A stretch of DNA of 64,000 bases from Methanoregula sp. (GCF_028712425.1 NZ_JAQTQD010000008.1:36716-100715), one strand, 5' to 3'; positions 8,293 through 18,386 are shown, numbered from the stretch's first letter. Made by a program: numbers and translations. The notes: generated by a model from the sequence alone, not told the origin.

Positions 8293-8313
8293 GTTCAATT
8301 CAACGCAGTATAA

Positions 8314-8321
8314 CTTAAAAA
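8314..8321 (-). promoter_or_regulatory. TATA-like box for the GHKL-nuclease gene
   Basis: TTTTTAAG on the minus strand about 25 bases before the ATG at 8292/8289. Placement fits an archaeal promoter giving a leaderless transcript. Confidence 0.45.
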
Positions 8322-8374
8322 TTTACATAAAATAATCTTGAGCGTGCGCAGGGAGAAAGTGGAAGATATTTTGA

Positions 8375-8521
8375 TTATGCCTTTTGCTTCCTCTCAAACG
8401 CCCTTGCTATCAGTCCCTCACACAACCTCTCAATCTGCCGACCCGAAATCACCTGCAGATCATGATCCCTCTTAACCTCTTCAACGTACGGGTGAATTGC
8501 TGCTTGAGGAAGTGGGTAATC
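8375..8521 (-). pseudogene. gene remnant: C-terminal fragment of unknown protein
   Basis: A frame of 48 codons ending at TAA 8375-8377 encodes a protein-like helical tail containing HPYVEEVKRDHDLQVISGRQ and then IERLCEGLIARAFERKQKA. It has no start codon and is cut by a stop at 8522-8524. The rest of the gene is missing. Its composition is more GC-rich than the nuclease genes on either side. The tail resembles that of the remnant at 5144-5260. I cannot name the parent family. Confidence 0.45.
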
Positions 8522-8573
8522 CTATCAGATATAACTCGCTTTTAATCAGACGTTAATTTGCCTTGATTGAGAA

Positions 8574-9260
8574 TTATTGTGAAAGCGATTCTAACTTTTT
8601 TAACCATTTATCGAAATGAGCACACTCTTTCCGCATTGTGCCAATTCCAATATTTTTTGCAATTATAATTCCATCGGTTGGCTTCTGAAAAGAGGGATAG
8701 ATCTGAAGAATCCGTTTCGACGGGGCAGTGGTGGGATTGTCATTGATATATTCTGGCGTGGGAAATCCCGAGCGTATTGCCTGTAACCTACGAAGATGAG
8801 AAGCTGTACTGCCCGAAGCGATCATTGACCTATGAATTTGTTCGACATTACTGAAAAGGGCTGCTTCAAATTCATGTAGTTGTATGTTTGGAATAAATTG
8901 GGGATTGTTAATATCCTTTGCTAATTCTTCTTCAGCCATCTCAACTTTTGAATATGGATCTGGATTGTGAATGAATTTCACTCTGTTAGGGAAATCACTA
9001 GGTAATGCATAAAGATCGACCATAGTCGTAACATATGCTGTTGTATCCTGCCGGAGCCATCGTACCACATCTTTTTTTAAGTGATCATACTTGCAAAAAC
9101 CTCCTCGATAGGGCCTGCCTTTGCAATAACTTGTTGTAATACTATGAGCGCGAACATCAAAAATTTTGAATTGCTGGAGGTGATCGACAAGGAGGGTATT
9201 AGCAAAGGTCTCTTCAGTTTGACCTTCGGTAACAATATTTATCCTTATTTCAGAAGTCAT
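8574..9260 (-). CDS. DUF4276 (TOPRIM-like) protein paired with AAA ATPase
   Basis: 228 residues from the ATG at 9260, which overlaps the stop of the ATPase gene as ATGA; the longer frame to 9296 lies inside that gene and is rejected. The N-terminus INIVTEGQTEETF (Glu ~12, Gly ~13, Glu ~16) is the strand-glycine-Glu pattern of TOPRIM-like DUF4276 proteins, followed by a MVDLYALP segment with the expected acidic residue and the typical HEFEAALF helix near residue 130. DUF4276 proteins are regularly encoded directly after an AAA_21/AAA_15-type ATPase. By analogy with the two-gene OLD-like and PARIS systems (ATPase plus TOPRIM effector), this is probably the nuclease-like effector of an anti-phage pair; that role is inferred. 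Confidence 0.8.
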   Translation of the reverse strand: MTSEIRINIVTEGQTEETFANTLLVDHLQQFKIFDVRAHSITTSYCKGRPYRGGFCKYDHLKKDVVRWLRQDTTAYVTTMVDLYALPSDFPNRVKFIHNPDPYSKVEMAEEELAKDINNPQFIPNIQLHEFEAALFSNVEQIHRSMIASGSTASHLRRLQAIRSGFPTPEYINDNPTTAPSKRILQIYPSFQKPTDGIIIAKNIGIGTMRKECAHFDKWLKKLESLSQ

Positions 9261-10354
9261 TGGGAGGGTCTCCCCCCGATAATATTCTTCTCCCACAGTT
9301 CTCCTACCGAGTAATCCTCAAGCCAAGATGCAAATTCTTCGGGTTGGAGTCGTTCAATGATGGTTGCTTGATTCCGGCGATTAACAACAAGTAGGTCTCC
9401 TAGTTTAAACTGATTGACCAAAGGAACAGATTGGGTTGATATAATAATCTGTGTTCTCGTAGCGGCGCTCTTTATCAGAGATGCCAAGGTGTTTATCGCA
9501 TAGGGATGCAACCCAAGTTCTGGTTCATCAACAATAATCGTTGATGGAGGTATCGGCTGGAGGAGTAATGTTGTGAGACAAATGAACCGTAATGTCCCAT
9601 CTGACAAATGATATGCGAGGAAAGGATAATCTGATCCCTTTTCCCGCCATTCAAGTTGAATCTTCTTCTCATTTTCCGGCATTGGTCGAAGAATAAAGTC
9701 ATCAAAGAATGGAGCAACCAGCTGAATTGTATCACGGATTTTCTGGTAATGATCGGGGTGTGTTTTCTTTAATCGATAAAGATACGCTGCAAGATTTGCA
9801 GCATCAGATCTTAAATAAATATTATCATTAATGTCTCCCTGCCGTTTTACGGGAGCCGTATCACTTGTATCATGGAAATGATATACTCTCCAACTTTTCA
9901 GATACGAAAGAACATAATTGGAGATTCTCTTCGGGCTTACATCCAAAGAGGGCCTTTTTAATAACGTCTCTTGATGCCCGGTACCCAATGAGCGCCAAAG
10001 TGGATTGTCGTATATGCTCTTATTATGAAATGCAACTTCCTCCGTTTCGAAAATAAATGAATCGTTTCTCGTGGGAGCTAATCTACATTGATACAAATTC
10101 GCCCCAAAATTCAAAGTAATTTCCAAAAGGGGAGTATGTTTTTGGCCATAATACAGAAATGAATCTGCACCTCCAGATTTTTTTACGTGAAGATTCAGAT
10201 TTTCTTCTGTAAGCTGATTAAGAAATTTAAAAATAGAGATAAAATTCGTTTTACCTGATCCATTGGCACCAATGAGTACGTTGAGTGAATTGAGATCTAA
10301 GTCAAGAGCTTGTATTGATTTGTACCCTTTAATCTCGATTTTTGAGAGAGTCAT
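9257..10354 (-). CDS. AAA/ABC-type ATPase of two-gene defence-like pair
   Basis: 365 residues from ATG 10354 (a TTG two codons upstream is rejected). It has the SMC/OLD-like ATPase layout: N-terminal strand KIEIKGYKSI, Walker A GANGSGKT at ~29-36, a large helical insert, an LSDGT signature at ~250-254, Walker B IIVDEPELGLHP with Asp ~276 and Glu ~277, and the later ISTQSVPL switch strand. No nuclease domain is fused; that role falls to the coupled DUF4276 protein whose ATG overlaps this stop codon. This is the organisation of OLD-family split systems, in which the ATPase senses a phage trigger and controls the TOPRIM partner. The gene is AT-rich, suggesting acquisition by transfer. Confidence 0.85.
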   Translation of the reverse strand: MTLSKIEIKGYKSIQALDLDLNSLNVLIGANGSGKTNFISIFKFLNQLTEENLNLHVKKSGGADSFLYYGQKHTPLLEITLNFGANLYQCRLAPTRNDSFIFETEEVAFHNKSIYDNPLWRSLGTGHQETLLKRPSLDVSPKRISNYVLSYLKSWRVYHFHDTSDTAPVKRQGDINDNIYLRSDAANLAAYLYRLKKTHPDHYQKIRDTIQLVAPFFDDFILRPMPENEKKIQLEWREKGSDYPFLAYHLSDGTLRFICLTTLLLQPIPPSTIIVDEPELGLHPYAINTLASLIKSAATRTQIIISTQSVPLVNQFKLGDLLVVNRRNQATIIERLQPEEFASWLEDYSVGELWEKNIIGGRPSQ

Positions 10355-10723
10355 AATCAACCGTTAATAATACTAAATTACTTGTCGAAATCATAAAGCA
10401 GTATCGTTATCTATTCGAACAAGAAGGCACATTCAATGTAAATGTTGTACGATAATGACCCTATCTCACACCACGAATTCCTAGCAAACACATTCTGCAG
10501 CAGCCCCCTCACACCTTCGGCACTGCACCACTCCCGTCGCATTCCACTATCATTTATAATCTTGTTGGTAACATACAGTACACCATCAACGATATCCCAT
10601 CGTTGAATAGCTGTGCGTCCGCTCCGATAGGTGTGGGATGCAGGAAAGAGCCGGGATGCGTGCTGCGCATTCCTGATGCGAATATGATAGCATACCATAG
10701 AAGACCATACAAGAGGATATCAT
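10355..10723. other. intergenic stretch, possible degraded sequence
   Basis: No gene is supported. A 95-codon open frame on the minus strand (10411-10698) contains protein-like stretches but has no ribosome site and no recognisable family. A TATA-like TAATTTAGTA (10371-10380, minus strand) may drive the ATPase gene. This stretch marks the change from the AT-rich accessory region to the GC-rich core region that begins with the PINA gene. Confidence 0.4.
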
Positions 10724-12679
10724 ATGATTTTAGTACCAGATACGAGCGTCCTTATCGACGGGCGCATCACTTCGATGATACAGGCCGGTGAATACAAGGG
10801 TGCAACAATAATCGTGCCGGAAGCCGTGGTGGCGGAACTCGAGGCCCAGGCAAACAACGGGCGCGAGATCGGGTTCTCGGGGCTCGGCGAGCTCCAGTCG
10901 CTGTGCAAGCTGGCAGAAGAGAAAACAATTGAACTGAAATTCTCCGGTGTGCGGCCTTCGCTTGAGCAGGTGAAACTTGCAAGCGGCGGCGAGATCGACG
11001 CGATGATCCGGAGCATCGCGATTGAGAACAAGGCGCGGTTCATAACAAGCGACAATGTCCAGGCCGAGGTTGCCCGGGCAAAGGGGCTCGATGTCATTTA
11101 CTTAAAACCGCAGGTAACCGATTTTGTCCCGCTCGGCATCGACCAGTTCTTTGACGAGCACACCATCGCGGTGTTCTTGAAAGAACGGATCAGCCCGATG
11201 GCCAAGAAGGGCTCCATCAATGATATGAAACTCGTGAAGATCCGCGACGCCCCGACTAGCGAGTACGAGCTCCGCATGCTTGCGCAGGAGATTCTCGAGC
11301 GGGCCAAGCGCGATCCCGACGGCTTTATCGAGATCGAGAAGCGGGGCATCACGGTTGTGCAGATCGGCTCCATGCGGATCGCGATTGCGCGAAGGCCATT
11401 CTCGGACGGTATGGAGATAACCGCCGTCCGCCCGATCGTTGACGTGGCGTTAAAGGACTACACCAAGTCCGACATCATCACGAAACGGATCACGAACGAG
11501 AAGCGGGGCATGCTCATTATCGGGGCTCCGGGTGGCGGCAAGACCACGCTCGCCCAGAGCCTTGCGACCTATCTCTCTGACAGCGGCTTTGTTGTCAAGA
11601 CCATGGAGGCTCCCCGCGAGCTCCAGGTGCCCGACCAGATCACGCAATACACGATGCTCGACGGCTCCATGCAGGCAACGGCCGACATCCTGATGCTGGT
11701 CCGCCCCGACTTCGTCATCTTCGACGAGCTCCGGAACACCGAGGACTTTGCCACCTACGCGGACATGCGCCTTGCGGGCCTCGGCATGATCGGGGTCATC
11801 CACGCAAACGGCGTGCAGGACGCGGTCCAGCGCTTCAGTAACCGCGTGGACTTCTCGGTCCTCTCGCAGATCGTCAACACGATCGTCTTCGTGAAACAGG
11901 GTGTCATTACGCGGGTCTACGATGTCGGGTTCACCATCAAGGTCCCCGAAGGCATGGGAGACGAGGTGCACATCCGGCCCGTGACCACGGTCACCGACCA
12001 CGAAACGGGCGAACTCGTGCTCGACATCTTCCGGTACGATGGCGAGACCATCGTGATGCCGGTGATGGCGGGGCGGAACGCCCCTGCTGCAAAGCCCGCA
12101 CCGGCACCGGTTCAGTTTGCAGCCCAGCCGGCTATCCCGGCTCCCGCTGCAAAACCAGCCCCCGCTCCCGAACCCGCCCGGAAAGAGACCGACGACAGGC
12201 CCGGCTGGAAACTCTCCGAGAAGGAGATCCAGCGTGAGATCGGGCGCTACACCGACGGTTTTGTGGACGTCCAGATGATGAGCGACACAAAAGCTGTCGT
12301 GTATATCGATGACAAGGACGTGCCTGCTGCCATCGGCAAGGGCGGCAAGAACGTCTCGGCCATCGTGAACAAGCTCGGCATCGGGATCGACATCAAGCCC
12401 CGGTCCGACTTCGAACGCCAGCAGGTGCAGGCGCAGAAGAGCGATGAGGAGTACAACCTCGGCGGCGGGATAAAGATCCAGACCGACAAGAAGCAGCTCA
12501 CGATCATTGCCCCGTCCGAAAGCGGCAAAATCGTGGACGTCTTTGCCGGGAAAGAGTATCTTTTCACTGCCACCGTCAACGAGCAGGGCGAGATCAACCT
12601 TGCCAGGAATTCAAGCATTGCGCAGGAAATGCTCCGGCGCCATACAAACAACGAGGTCATCAAGCTGAGGCCGGTATAA
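10724..12679 (+). CDS. PINA: PIN domain, hexameric ATPase and KH domain protein
   Basis: 651 residues. Residues 1-130 form a PIN domain ([11 protein letters not shown] at the start, a Glu in VVAELEAQ, and a late TSDN aspartate). Residues ~200-450 are a PilT/VirB11-like ATPase with Walker [10 protein letters not shown] at ~266-274 and a [11 protein letters not shown]alker B region. An Ala/Pro-rich linker (450-490) leads to a C-terminal KH domain with [11 protein letters not shown]. This is the order of archaeal PINA, characterised in Sulfolobus as a hexameric ATPase that binds and drives migration of Holliday junctions. GAGGATATC upstream supports the ATG at 10724. The leuS gene follows within 25 bases. 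Confidence 0.9.
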   Translation: MILVPDTSVLIDGRITSMIQAGEYKGATIIVPEAVVAELEAQANNGREIGFSGLGELQSLCKLAEEKTIELKFSGVRPSLEQVKLASGGEIDAMIRSIAIENKARFITSDNVQAEVARAKGLDVIYLKPQVTDFVPLGIDQFFDEHTIAVFLKERISPMAKKGSINDMKLVKIRDAPTSEYELRMLAQEILERAKRDPDGFIEIEKRGITVVQIGSMRIAIARRPFSDGMEITAVRPIVDVALKDYTKSDIITKRITNEKRGMLIIGAPGGGKTTLAQSLATYLSDSGFVVKTMEAPRELQVPDQITQYTMLDGSMQATADILMLVRPDFVIFDELRNTEDFATYADMRLAGLGMIGVIHANGVQDAVQRFSNRVDFSVLSQIVNTIVFVKQGVITRVYDVGFTIKVPEGMGDEVHIRPVTTVTDHETGELVLDIFRYDGETIVMPVMAGRNAPAAKPAPAPVQFAAQPAIPAPAAKPAPAPEPARKETDDRPGWKLSEKEIQREIGRYTDGFVDVQMMSDTKAVVYIDDKDVPAAIGKGGKNVSAIVNKLGIGIDIKPRSDFERQQVQAQKSDEEYNLGGGIKIQTDKKQLTIIAPSESGKIVDVFAGKEYLFTATVNEQGEINLARNSSIAQEMLRRHTNNEVIKLRPV

Positions 12680-12692
12680 CCACCGGGAGCAG

Positions 12693-15488
12693 GTGCATAG
12701 AGTGAGCCAGTTCAATCTTTCCGCCTTTGAAGAAGAGGCACACGAACAGTGGACCCATGCCTTTGAGTCCAACCCGTCAGCACTGGAAAAATATTACCTG
12801 AACGTAGCCTTTCCGTACCCGAGCGGCGCCATGCACGTGGGGCACGGCCGGACGTACATCGTGCCGGACGTTATCGCACGCTTCTGGCGCATGCGGCAGA
12901 AACAGGTGCTCTTCCCGATGGCGTTCCACGTCACGGGAGCGCCCGTGGTGGGCATCTCCAAACGGATTGCAAACAAGGACGAGAAGACCATCCGGCTGTA
13001 CCGCGACCTGTACCGCGTGCCGCAGAACATCCTCGACCAGTTCACCGACCCGCTGACCATTGTCAGGCACTTCGCGGACGAGTACCAGCGGGTCATGACC
13101 GCCTGCGGCCTCTCGATTGACTGGCGGCGCCGGTTCATCACGGTGGATCCGACGTACTCGAAATTTATCGAGTGGCAGTGGAAGCACCTGTACGATGCAG
13201 GCCACGTGATGAAGGGCGCCCACCCGGTCCGGTACTGCACCGTTGACGAGAACCCGGTCGGCGATCACGATCTCATGGAAGGCGACAAGGCCGAAGTGAT
13301 CAAGTTCACGCTCGTCATGTTCCGGTTCGGTGACGCGTTCATCCCCTGCGCAACCCTCCGTCCCGAGACCATCCACGGCGTCACGAACCTCTGGGCCAAC
13401 CCTGACGTCACGTACGCGAAGATCAGGCTCGACGGAAAGCCATGGATCGTCTCGAAAGAGGCAGCCGAAAAGCTCGCGCTGCAGGACCACACGGTCGAGA
13501 TAACAGGAGAGATCACGGGAAGCGATCTCGTTGGCAAAACGGTCAGCCACCCGCTCTGCGGCGAGGTCCCGATCCTCCCCGCACCGTTCGTTGATCCCGA
13601 TATGGCATCCGGCATGGTAATGAGCGTCCCCGCCCATGCACCGTTCGACTATATCGCCCTCCGCGACCTCCAGCAGAAGGGGCAGTACACGGAGATCAAA
13701 CCCATTCCGCTCATCAAAGTCGAGGGCTACGGGGAGATCCCGGCGCAGTATGCTGTCGAGAAGGCCGGCATCCAGAACCAGATGGACAGCCGGATGGACG
13801 CGCTCACGCAGGAGATCTACTCCGCCGAATTTTCCAAGGGGAAACTCTTCGACAAATACGGCGGCAAGCCCGTGCGGGTTGCCCGTGAGGAAGTTGCCGA
13901 ACTGATGCAGCAGAAGTATGACTCGGTCGTCATGTACGAATTCGACCAGAGACCGGTCGTCTGCCGGTGCGGCAACCGGGTCCGCGTGAAGATCCTCCAC
14001 GACCAGTGGTTCTTAAAATACGGTGACCAGGTATGGAAGCAGGAGGTCCAGGACCACGTTGACACCATGGCGCTCGTACCTCCCGAGGTCCGGGCCGAGT
14101 TCGACCGTACCATCTGGTGGCTCAAGGACTGGGCCTGCACCCGCCGTGTCGGCCTCGGGACCCGGTTCCCGTGGGACACGAACCAGCTCATCGAGCCGCT
14201 CTCGGACTCGACCGTGTACATGGCGTACTATACCATCGCCCACAAGGTCCGCGAGATCGAGCCAAAGCTCCTCACTCCCGAAGTCTTTGATTACATCTTC
14301 CTCGGGAAGGAGTCCGAAGACCTGCCAGAGAAGAAGAAACTCGACGCCATGCGAAAGGAATTCCTGTACTGGTACCCGTACGACTTCCGGTTCTCGGCAA
14401 AGGATCTCATCAGTAACCACCTCACCTTCCAGCTCTTCCACCACTGCACGGTCTTTGCCGGGCAGAAGGACAAGCTGCCAAGGGGCATGGTCGTCTTCGG
14501 AATGGGCCTGTTGAATGGCGCCAAGATGTCAAGCTCGAAAGGCAATGTTTTCCTGCTCGAAGACGCTGTGAAGGAATTCGGCGGCGACACGGTCCGGATG
14601 TTCTTGATGGGCAGCGCCGAGCCGTGGCAGGACTTTGACTGGAGAAACGAGCTCGTGCTCTCGACAAAGAAGCAGATCGAGCGGTTCTACAACACCGTGA
14701 TGGAGATCAAGGACGCTTCCGGTGAGCCGCACGACATCGACCGGTGGCTCGCGAGCCGGCTCCAGATGCACATAGCAAAGACCACCAGTGCACTTGAGAA
14801 CTTCCAGACCCGGCAGGCCCTGCAGGAAGCATACTTCGGGATCGAGACCGACCTGAAATGGTACCGCAGGCGCCTCCCGAAAGACTGCGATGGCAGCCGC
14901 GAGCTCCACGAGCTCTGCTCGGTCTGGGTGCGGCTCCTTGCCCCATTCATCCCGTTCACGGGCGAGCACCTCTGGAAGGAACTCGCGGGCGAGGGCTTAA
15001 TCTCGTTTGCCCCGTGGCCGGTGACAGACGAAAAACTCGTAAGCCCGAAGATCGAACTTGCCGAGGAGCTTTTGGCCCGGACAGTCGAGGACATCGAGTC
15101 TATCGTGAAGCTGATCCAGCTGCAGCCCAAAGCGATCACGATAGCCCTTGCTCCCGAATGGAAGCACCAGATCTTCCGGATGATTGCAAAGGCAGAGGAC
15201 AAGAACACCGTGATCAAGGAGATCATGAAGGACGAGTCCATGCGGAAACGCGGCAAGGAGACCACCGACACCGCAAAGCAGTGCACCACCCTCATCCACC
15301 GCCTGCCCCCGTACGTTGTCGAGCCGCTCGTACAGGACCCGATCAACGAAAAGGCCGTCTTCGATGCGGCAAAAGCATTCCTCGAACAGGAGTTCGGTGT
15401 GCCGGTCCATGTTGTCATGGCAGAAGAGGCCGGGCATGTCAAGGCACTCACGGCGCTGCCGTTCAAGCCGGCGATCATTATTGAATAA
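12693..15488 (+). CDS. leuS: leucyl-tRNA synthetase (archaeal/eukaryotic type)
   Basis: About 930 residues, a normal length for archaeal LeuRS. It charges tRNA-Leu with leucine. The class I HIGH signature appears as [12 protein letters not shown] at ~41-52 and the KMSKS loop as KMSSSKGN at ~610. The editing CP1 domain lies between them ([13 protein letters not shown] marks it). The start is either the GTG at 12693 or a second GTG at 12702 (VSQFNLSAF), the latter with AGGTG six bases before it; both are non-ATG. It follows PINA closely and may be cotranscribed. A T-tract follows the stop. Confidence 0.95.
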   Translation: MHRVSQFNLSAFEEEAHEQWTHAFESNPSALEKYYLNVAFPYPSGAMHVGHGRTYIVPDVIARFWRMRQKQVLFPMAFHVTGAPVVGISKRIANKDEKTIRLYRDLYRVPQNILDQFTDPLTIVRHFADEYQRVMTACGLSIDWRRRFITVDPTYSKFIEWQWKHLYDAGHVMKGAHPVRYCTVDENPVGDHDLMEGDKAEVIKFTLVMFRFGDAFIPCATLRPETIHGVTNLWANPDVTYAKIRLDGKPWIVSKEAAEKLALQDHTVEITGEITGSDLVGKTVSHPLCGEVPILPAPFVDPDMASGMVMSVPAHAPFDYIALRDLQQKGQYTEIKPIPLIKVEGYGEIPAQYAVEKAGIQNQMDSRMDALTQEIYSAEFSKGKLFDKYGGKPVRVAREEVAELMQQKYDSVVMYEFDQRPVVCRCGNRVRVKILHDQWFLKYGDQVWKQEVQDHVDTMALVPPEVRAEFDRTIWWLKDWACTRRVGLGTRFPWDTNQLIEPLSDSTVYMAYYTIAHKVREIEPKLLTPEVFDYIFLGKESEDLPEKKKLDAMRKEFLYWYPYDFRFSAKDLISNHLTFQLFHHCTVFAGQKDKLPRGMVVFGMGLLNGAKMSSSKGNVFLLEDAVKEFGGDTVRMFLMGSAEPWQDFDWRNELVLSTKKQIERFYNTVMEIKDASGEPHDIDRWLASRLQMHIAKTTSALENFQTRQALQEAYFGIETDLKWYRRRLPKDCDGSRELHELCSVWVRLLAPFIPFTGEHLWKELAGEGLISFAPWPVTDEKLVSPKIELAEELLARTVEDIESIVKLIQLQPKAITIALAPEWKHQIFRMIAKAEDKNTVIKEIMKDESMRKRGKETTDTAKQCTTLIHRLPPYVVEPLVQDPINEKAVFDAAKAFLEQEFGVPVHVVMAEEAGHVKALTALPFKPAIIIE

Positions 15489-15493
15489 TTCTC

Positions 15494-15498
15494 TTTTT
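15494..15498 (+). terminator. T-tract after leuS
   Basis: A CTCTTTTTC run begins just after the leuS stop, fitting archaeal T-tract termination. No hairpin is needed in archaea. Confidence 0.35.
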
Positions 15499-15583
15499 CA
15501 CCAACCCGCCGTTTCATTCGTATAACCCCGGGGTTCCACTCAAATGATAACCCGGGGGAGGATACGTTTCTTTCAGATTCATT

Positions 15584-16852
15584 ATGTCCACGGGCACACG
15601 GATACTCGTCCTCTCAAGCCTCTTCATCCTTGCCGCAAGCCTTGTCGGCAATGCCGCAGCCATGAGCATCGGGATCGACTGGAAGCAGTCTCCTTACCTT
15701 CCCGAGAGCGTCTTCTCCGGAGTCACGATAACCCCGGATGCATCCATCGCGTTTGCCGGGGGCAGCCAGATCCTGGTACGGAACTGGAACGGGAGCATGC
15801 GCTGGGGAGGCCAGCCCGGGTTCATCACCTCCATGAGTCCTGACGGTGAATGGATCGTAACAAGCAACGGCGTCACTGCAACCCTCTACAACCGGTCCGG
15901 CCAGGAGATGTGGTCCCGGAGCATGGGCGGGGCAGTCAGCGCCGTGGCAGTAGCCCCAAAGGCTGTGTTTGTCGTCACGGCTGACGAGATGGGGAACTGG
16001 ATTACCTGGAACCGGAACGGGGAACTCTTACACCGGAACAAGACAGAGATCGCAAAACGATTAGCCATTGCACCTGCCGGCAACCTGATCGTTGCCGCAA
16101 CCGAGAACGGCCTGCGGTATTACTCTTCCACGCTCACGCCCCTGTGGACCGACCCGCGTGAGGGGAGCCTGGACGAGCACATTATCATTTCAACAGACGG
16201 CTCGACCATCCTCACGTACGGTGGCCGACGGCTCTCATCGCTTACGCCCGAAGGGGAGCTCAACTGGCAGGTAGACGTGTCCACGGCAGCCATCAACGAT
16301 GTTGCGTGCAGCCAGGACGGTTCGTTCATCGTAGTCGGCAGTCAGGACAATGCAGTGCGGGGGCTTGACCGGTACGGGAAGATTCACTGGACCTTCAAGA
16401 CCGCCCAGTGGCCCAACGCTGTCGCGACATCGGCAAACGGGGTTGTTGTTGCCGCGGGCGTAAATGACGGGAGCGTCATCATCCTCGACCATCACGGTAA
16501 GGAACAGACAAGGAAGCAGTTCGATCAGCGCATCCAGCCGCGGACGCTGGTCATGAACCGCGACGGGACAAAAGTTGTTGTTGCTGACCAGCGCTACCTG
16601 TACGGCCTCTCCCTGCATGATGACAGCGCGTCCGAGACCCCGGACGAGATGATCTTTGTCGCCACCCCGCTCAATCCGGTTCCCAGGACCACAGAGCCGA
16701 CACCGGTGCCCACGACCGCGATACCGGAAGTCACGATGCCGGAAGAGGCACAACCGATCCCGGTGACAACAAAGTCATCCCCATCCGGTGCATGGGTACT
16801 TCTTCCGGCAGGCGCGGGAGCACTCTGGCTTGCCGTGCGGGGCCGCAGCTGA
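15584..16852 (+). CDS. secreted beta-propeller (PQQ/WD-like) protein with C-terminal anchor
   Basis: 422 residues. Signal peptide (ILVLSSLFILAASLVGNAAA) followed by repeated blade motifs such as MSPDGEWIV, ISTDGSTIL, CSQDGSFIVVGS and ILDHHGKE, ending in a Thr/Pro-rich stalk (360-395) and a hydrophobic anchor with basic tail RGRS. Same layout as 1319-2575, so the two are paralogues with an extracellular seven- or eight-bladed propeller. Function unknown; ligand binding or cell-surface scaffolding are the usual guesses. It is separated from leuS by 95 bases and faces the convergent gene at 16884-18233. Confidence 0.8.
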   Translation: MSTGTRILVLSSLFILAASLVGNAAAMSIGIDWKQSPYLPESVFSGVTITPDASIAFAGGSQILVRNWNGSMRWGGQPGFITSMSPDGEWIVTSNGVTATLYNRSGQEMWSRSMGGAVSAVAVAPKAVFVVTADEMGNWITWNRNGELLHRNKTEIAKRLAIAPAGNLIVAATENGLRYYSSTLTPLWTDPREGSLDEHIIISTDGSTILTYGGRRLSSLTPEGELNWQVDVSTAAINDVACSQDGSFIVVGSQDNAVRGLDRYGKIHWTFKTAQWPNAVATSANGVVVAAGVNDGSVIILDHHGKEQTRKQFDQRIQPRTLVMNRDGTKVVVADQRYLYGLSLHDDSASETPDEMIFVATPLNPVPRTTEPTPVPTTAIPEVTMPEEAQPIPVTTKSSPSGAWVLLPAGAGALWLAVRGRS

Positions 16853-16883
16853 ACAGGGGGTGCCGGGGTGAGTGCCCACAACC

Positions 16884-18233
16884 TCAGGTCCGCCGTGAGA
16901 AGGAGACGATCCGGTCGATCAGCTTGTACTGTTCGCCCGAGTAGAAGAGTACTGTTGTCACGACCCGTTCGGCACTCCGCGTGCCGGTCACGGTGACCTC
17001 GGTCATCCCCTGCGACGGGAGGAGGTGGTCGGAATCGGTTGTCCCGTCCGGGTGGAATACTGTCACTTCAATATCTTTTACTACGTTCCGCGACGGGCCG
17101 GCGACGCTGACCGTCACGTCCCCGGTCACGACATCTTTGAACACCTCAAAGTGAAGCGTGTACTGGGGAGGCAGGACGTCGACCTGCTCCGGTGTTTCAG
17201 TGGCAGCAGTTGGAGCGGGGACTGCCGGCGCGGGAGCAGCGGTTTCTGTTTCAACAGGTTCTGGAGAGGGGGTTGGGGCGGTTGTTACGACCGTCGTAAC
17301 AGTGGCAACGGGCGTTGCCTGCATCCCGGTTTCCTCTGTTCCGGACGGGCCGGGACCCGTCAGCAGGGGGAGCAGGGCCACAAGCGCGATGGCAATCACG
17401 ATGAACGCGGCAATGAGCCCGATGATAAAAAAAGTCTTTTTTGAAGGGGCAGGTTTTCGTGGTGCCGGGGTTTTTGTTGCGGCTTCTTTTTTCGGTGTTG
17501 TCGTGGCGGCGGCAGGACGTTTCTGTGGAACAGGGCTGGTTGGTTCTTCCGGCTCGAGCCCGAGGAGGAGTTCGTCCACCGGGCCAGTACACGATTCTGT
17601 TGCGATCATCGCAGGCGCGGATTCCTCTGTCACAGATTCCGGTGCTTCTTCCGGTTCTTCCGCGAATTCTTCTGCTGGTTCTCCCTCCAGCACATCTCCC
17701 GGTTCTTCTCCAAATTTGTCTTCCGGCCCTTGTGCCGGTTCTACCGCGGGTTCTTCTGCCGGTTCTTCTTCAAACCTTTCTTCAGATCCTGGTTCCCGTT
17801 CCTGGACCGGTTCTTCAGTAGATTCTTCTTCCGGTTCGTCCCATGACTCAACTTCCTGAACGGGTTCCGGTTCGAGTCCCTCGTCTGTGACCGGTTCCAC
17901 AACACCGGCATGCGGGGCTGCCACAGTAACCGGTTCTTCTGTTACGATGAGTCCCCGGGGGAGGACGGGTTCTTTGGAAACGGGCCGGGCACTGGCAGGA
18001 GGAGACGGGGCGGGCGGTTCTGGTTTCTTCACCGGGTCGCCGCAGTTGTCGCAGAAGCGTGCATTGGGCAGGAGGGGCGTACCGCAGGAACGGCAGACCG
18101 GTGCCTGGACCGGGGCTGATGGAGGGGGGATCTGCTCACCGCATTTTTCGCAGAAACGGTTGCCGGCAATGACCGGGGAGTTGCAGGCAGGACAGGTGGA
18201 CGCGACCTCAGGCGCCCGTTCTTCGCGCATCAT
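16884..18233 (-). CDS. zinc-ribbon membrane protein with acidic Pro/Glu-rich repeats
   Basis: 449 residues. Two tandem zinc ribbons occupy the first 70 residues (CPACNSPV..FCEKCG and CRSCGTPL..FCDNCG, eight cysteines). They are followed by ~130 residues of degenerate EEPAEEP-type repeats with strong negative charge, then a Pro/Lys/Thr-rich basic linker, one transmembrane helix (FFIIGLIAAFIVIAIALVAL), a Thr/Pro stalk and a ~100-residue beta-rich domain at the C-terminus. Topology is probably zinc ribbons inside and C-terminal domain outside. The function is unknown; zinc-ribbon-TM proteins of this kind are common in methanogens. It is convergent with the propeller gene. Confidence 0.75.
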   Translation of the reverse strand: MMREERAPEVASTCPACNSPVIAGNRFCEKCGEQIPPPSAPVQAPVCRSCGTPLLPNARFCDNCGDPVKKPEPPAPSPPASARPVSKEPVLPRGLIVTEEPVTVAAPHAGVVEPVTDEGLEPEPVQEVESWDEPEEESTEEPVQEREPGSEERFEEEPAEEPAVEPAQGPEDKFGEEPGDVLEGEPAEEFAEEPEEAPESVTEESAPAMIATESCTGPVDELLLGLEPEEPTSPVPQKRPAAATTTPKKEAATKTPAPRKPAPSKKTFFIIGLIAAFIVIAIALVALLPLLTGPGPSGTEETGMQATPVATVTTVVTTAPTPSPEPVETETAAPAPAVPAPTAATETPEQVDVLPPQYTLHFEVFKDVVTGDVTVSVAGPSRNVVKDIEVTVFHPDGTTDSDHLLPSQGMTEVTVTGTRSAERVVTTVLFYSGEQYKLIDRIVSFSRRT

Positions 18234-18386
18234 GGGTGGTTCCCTGTAGTAGAATGGTGGGACTCAAAGCTGATAAGTGCTGACATTTTTGTACGGTCGA
18301 AGGAAGGAAGAAAAGAATGTCGGGTATTGGAGGTCATCCTGTGCACAAGGATATGCGAAGGTTCACCCCATTCTGTTTGAGGGTAC

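Noticed and set aside
10411..10698. 95-codon open frame on the minus strand
   Set aside because: Some protein-like stretches, but no ribosome site, no family and possible frame breaks; kept only as a possible remnant in the intergenic note.
12777..14000. 407-codon open frame on the minus strand
   Set aside because: It is antisense to leuS, Asp/Val/Arg-rich, without family features; a GC-bias shadow.
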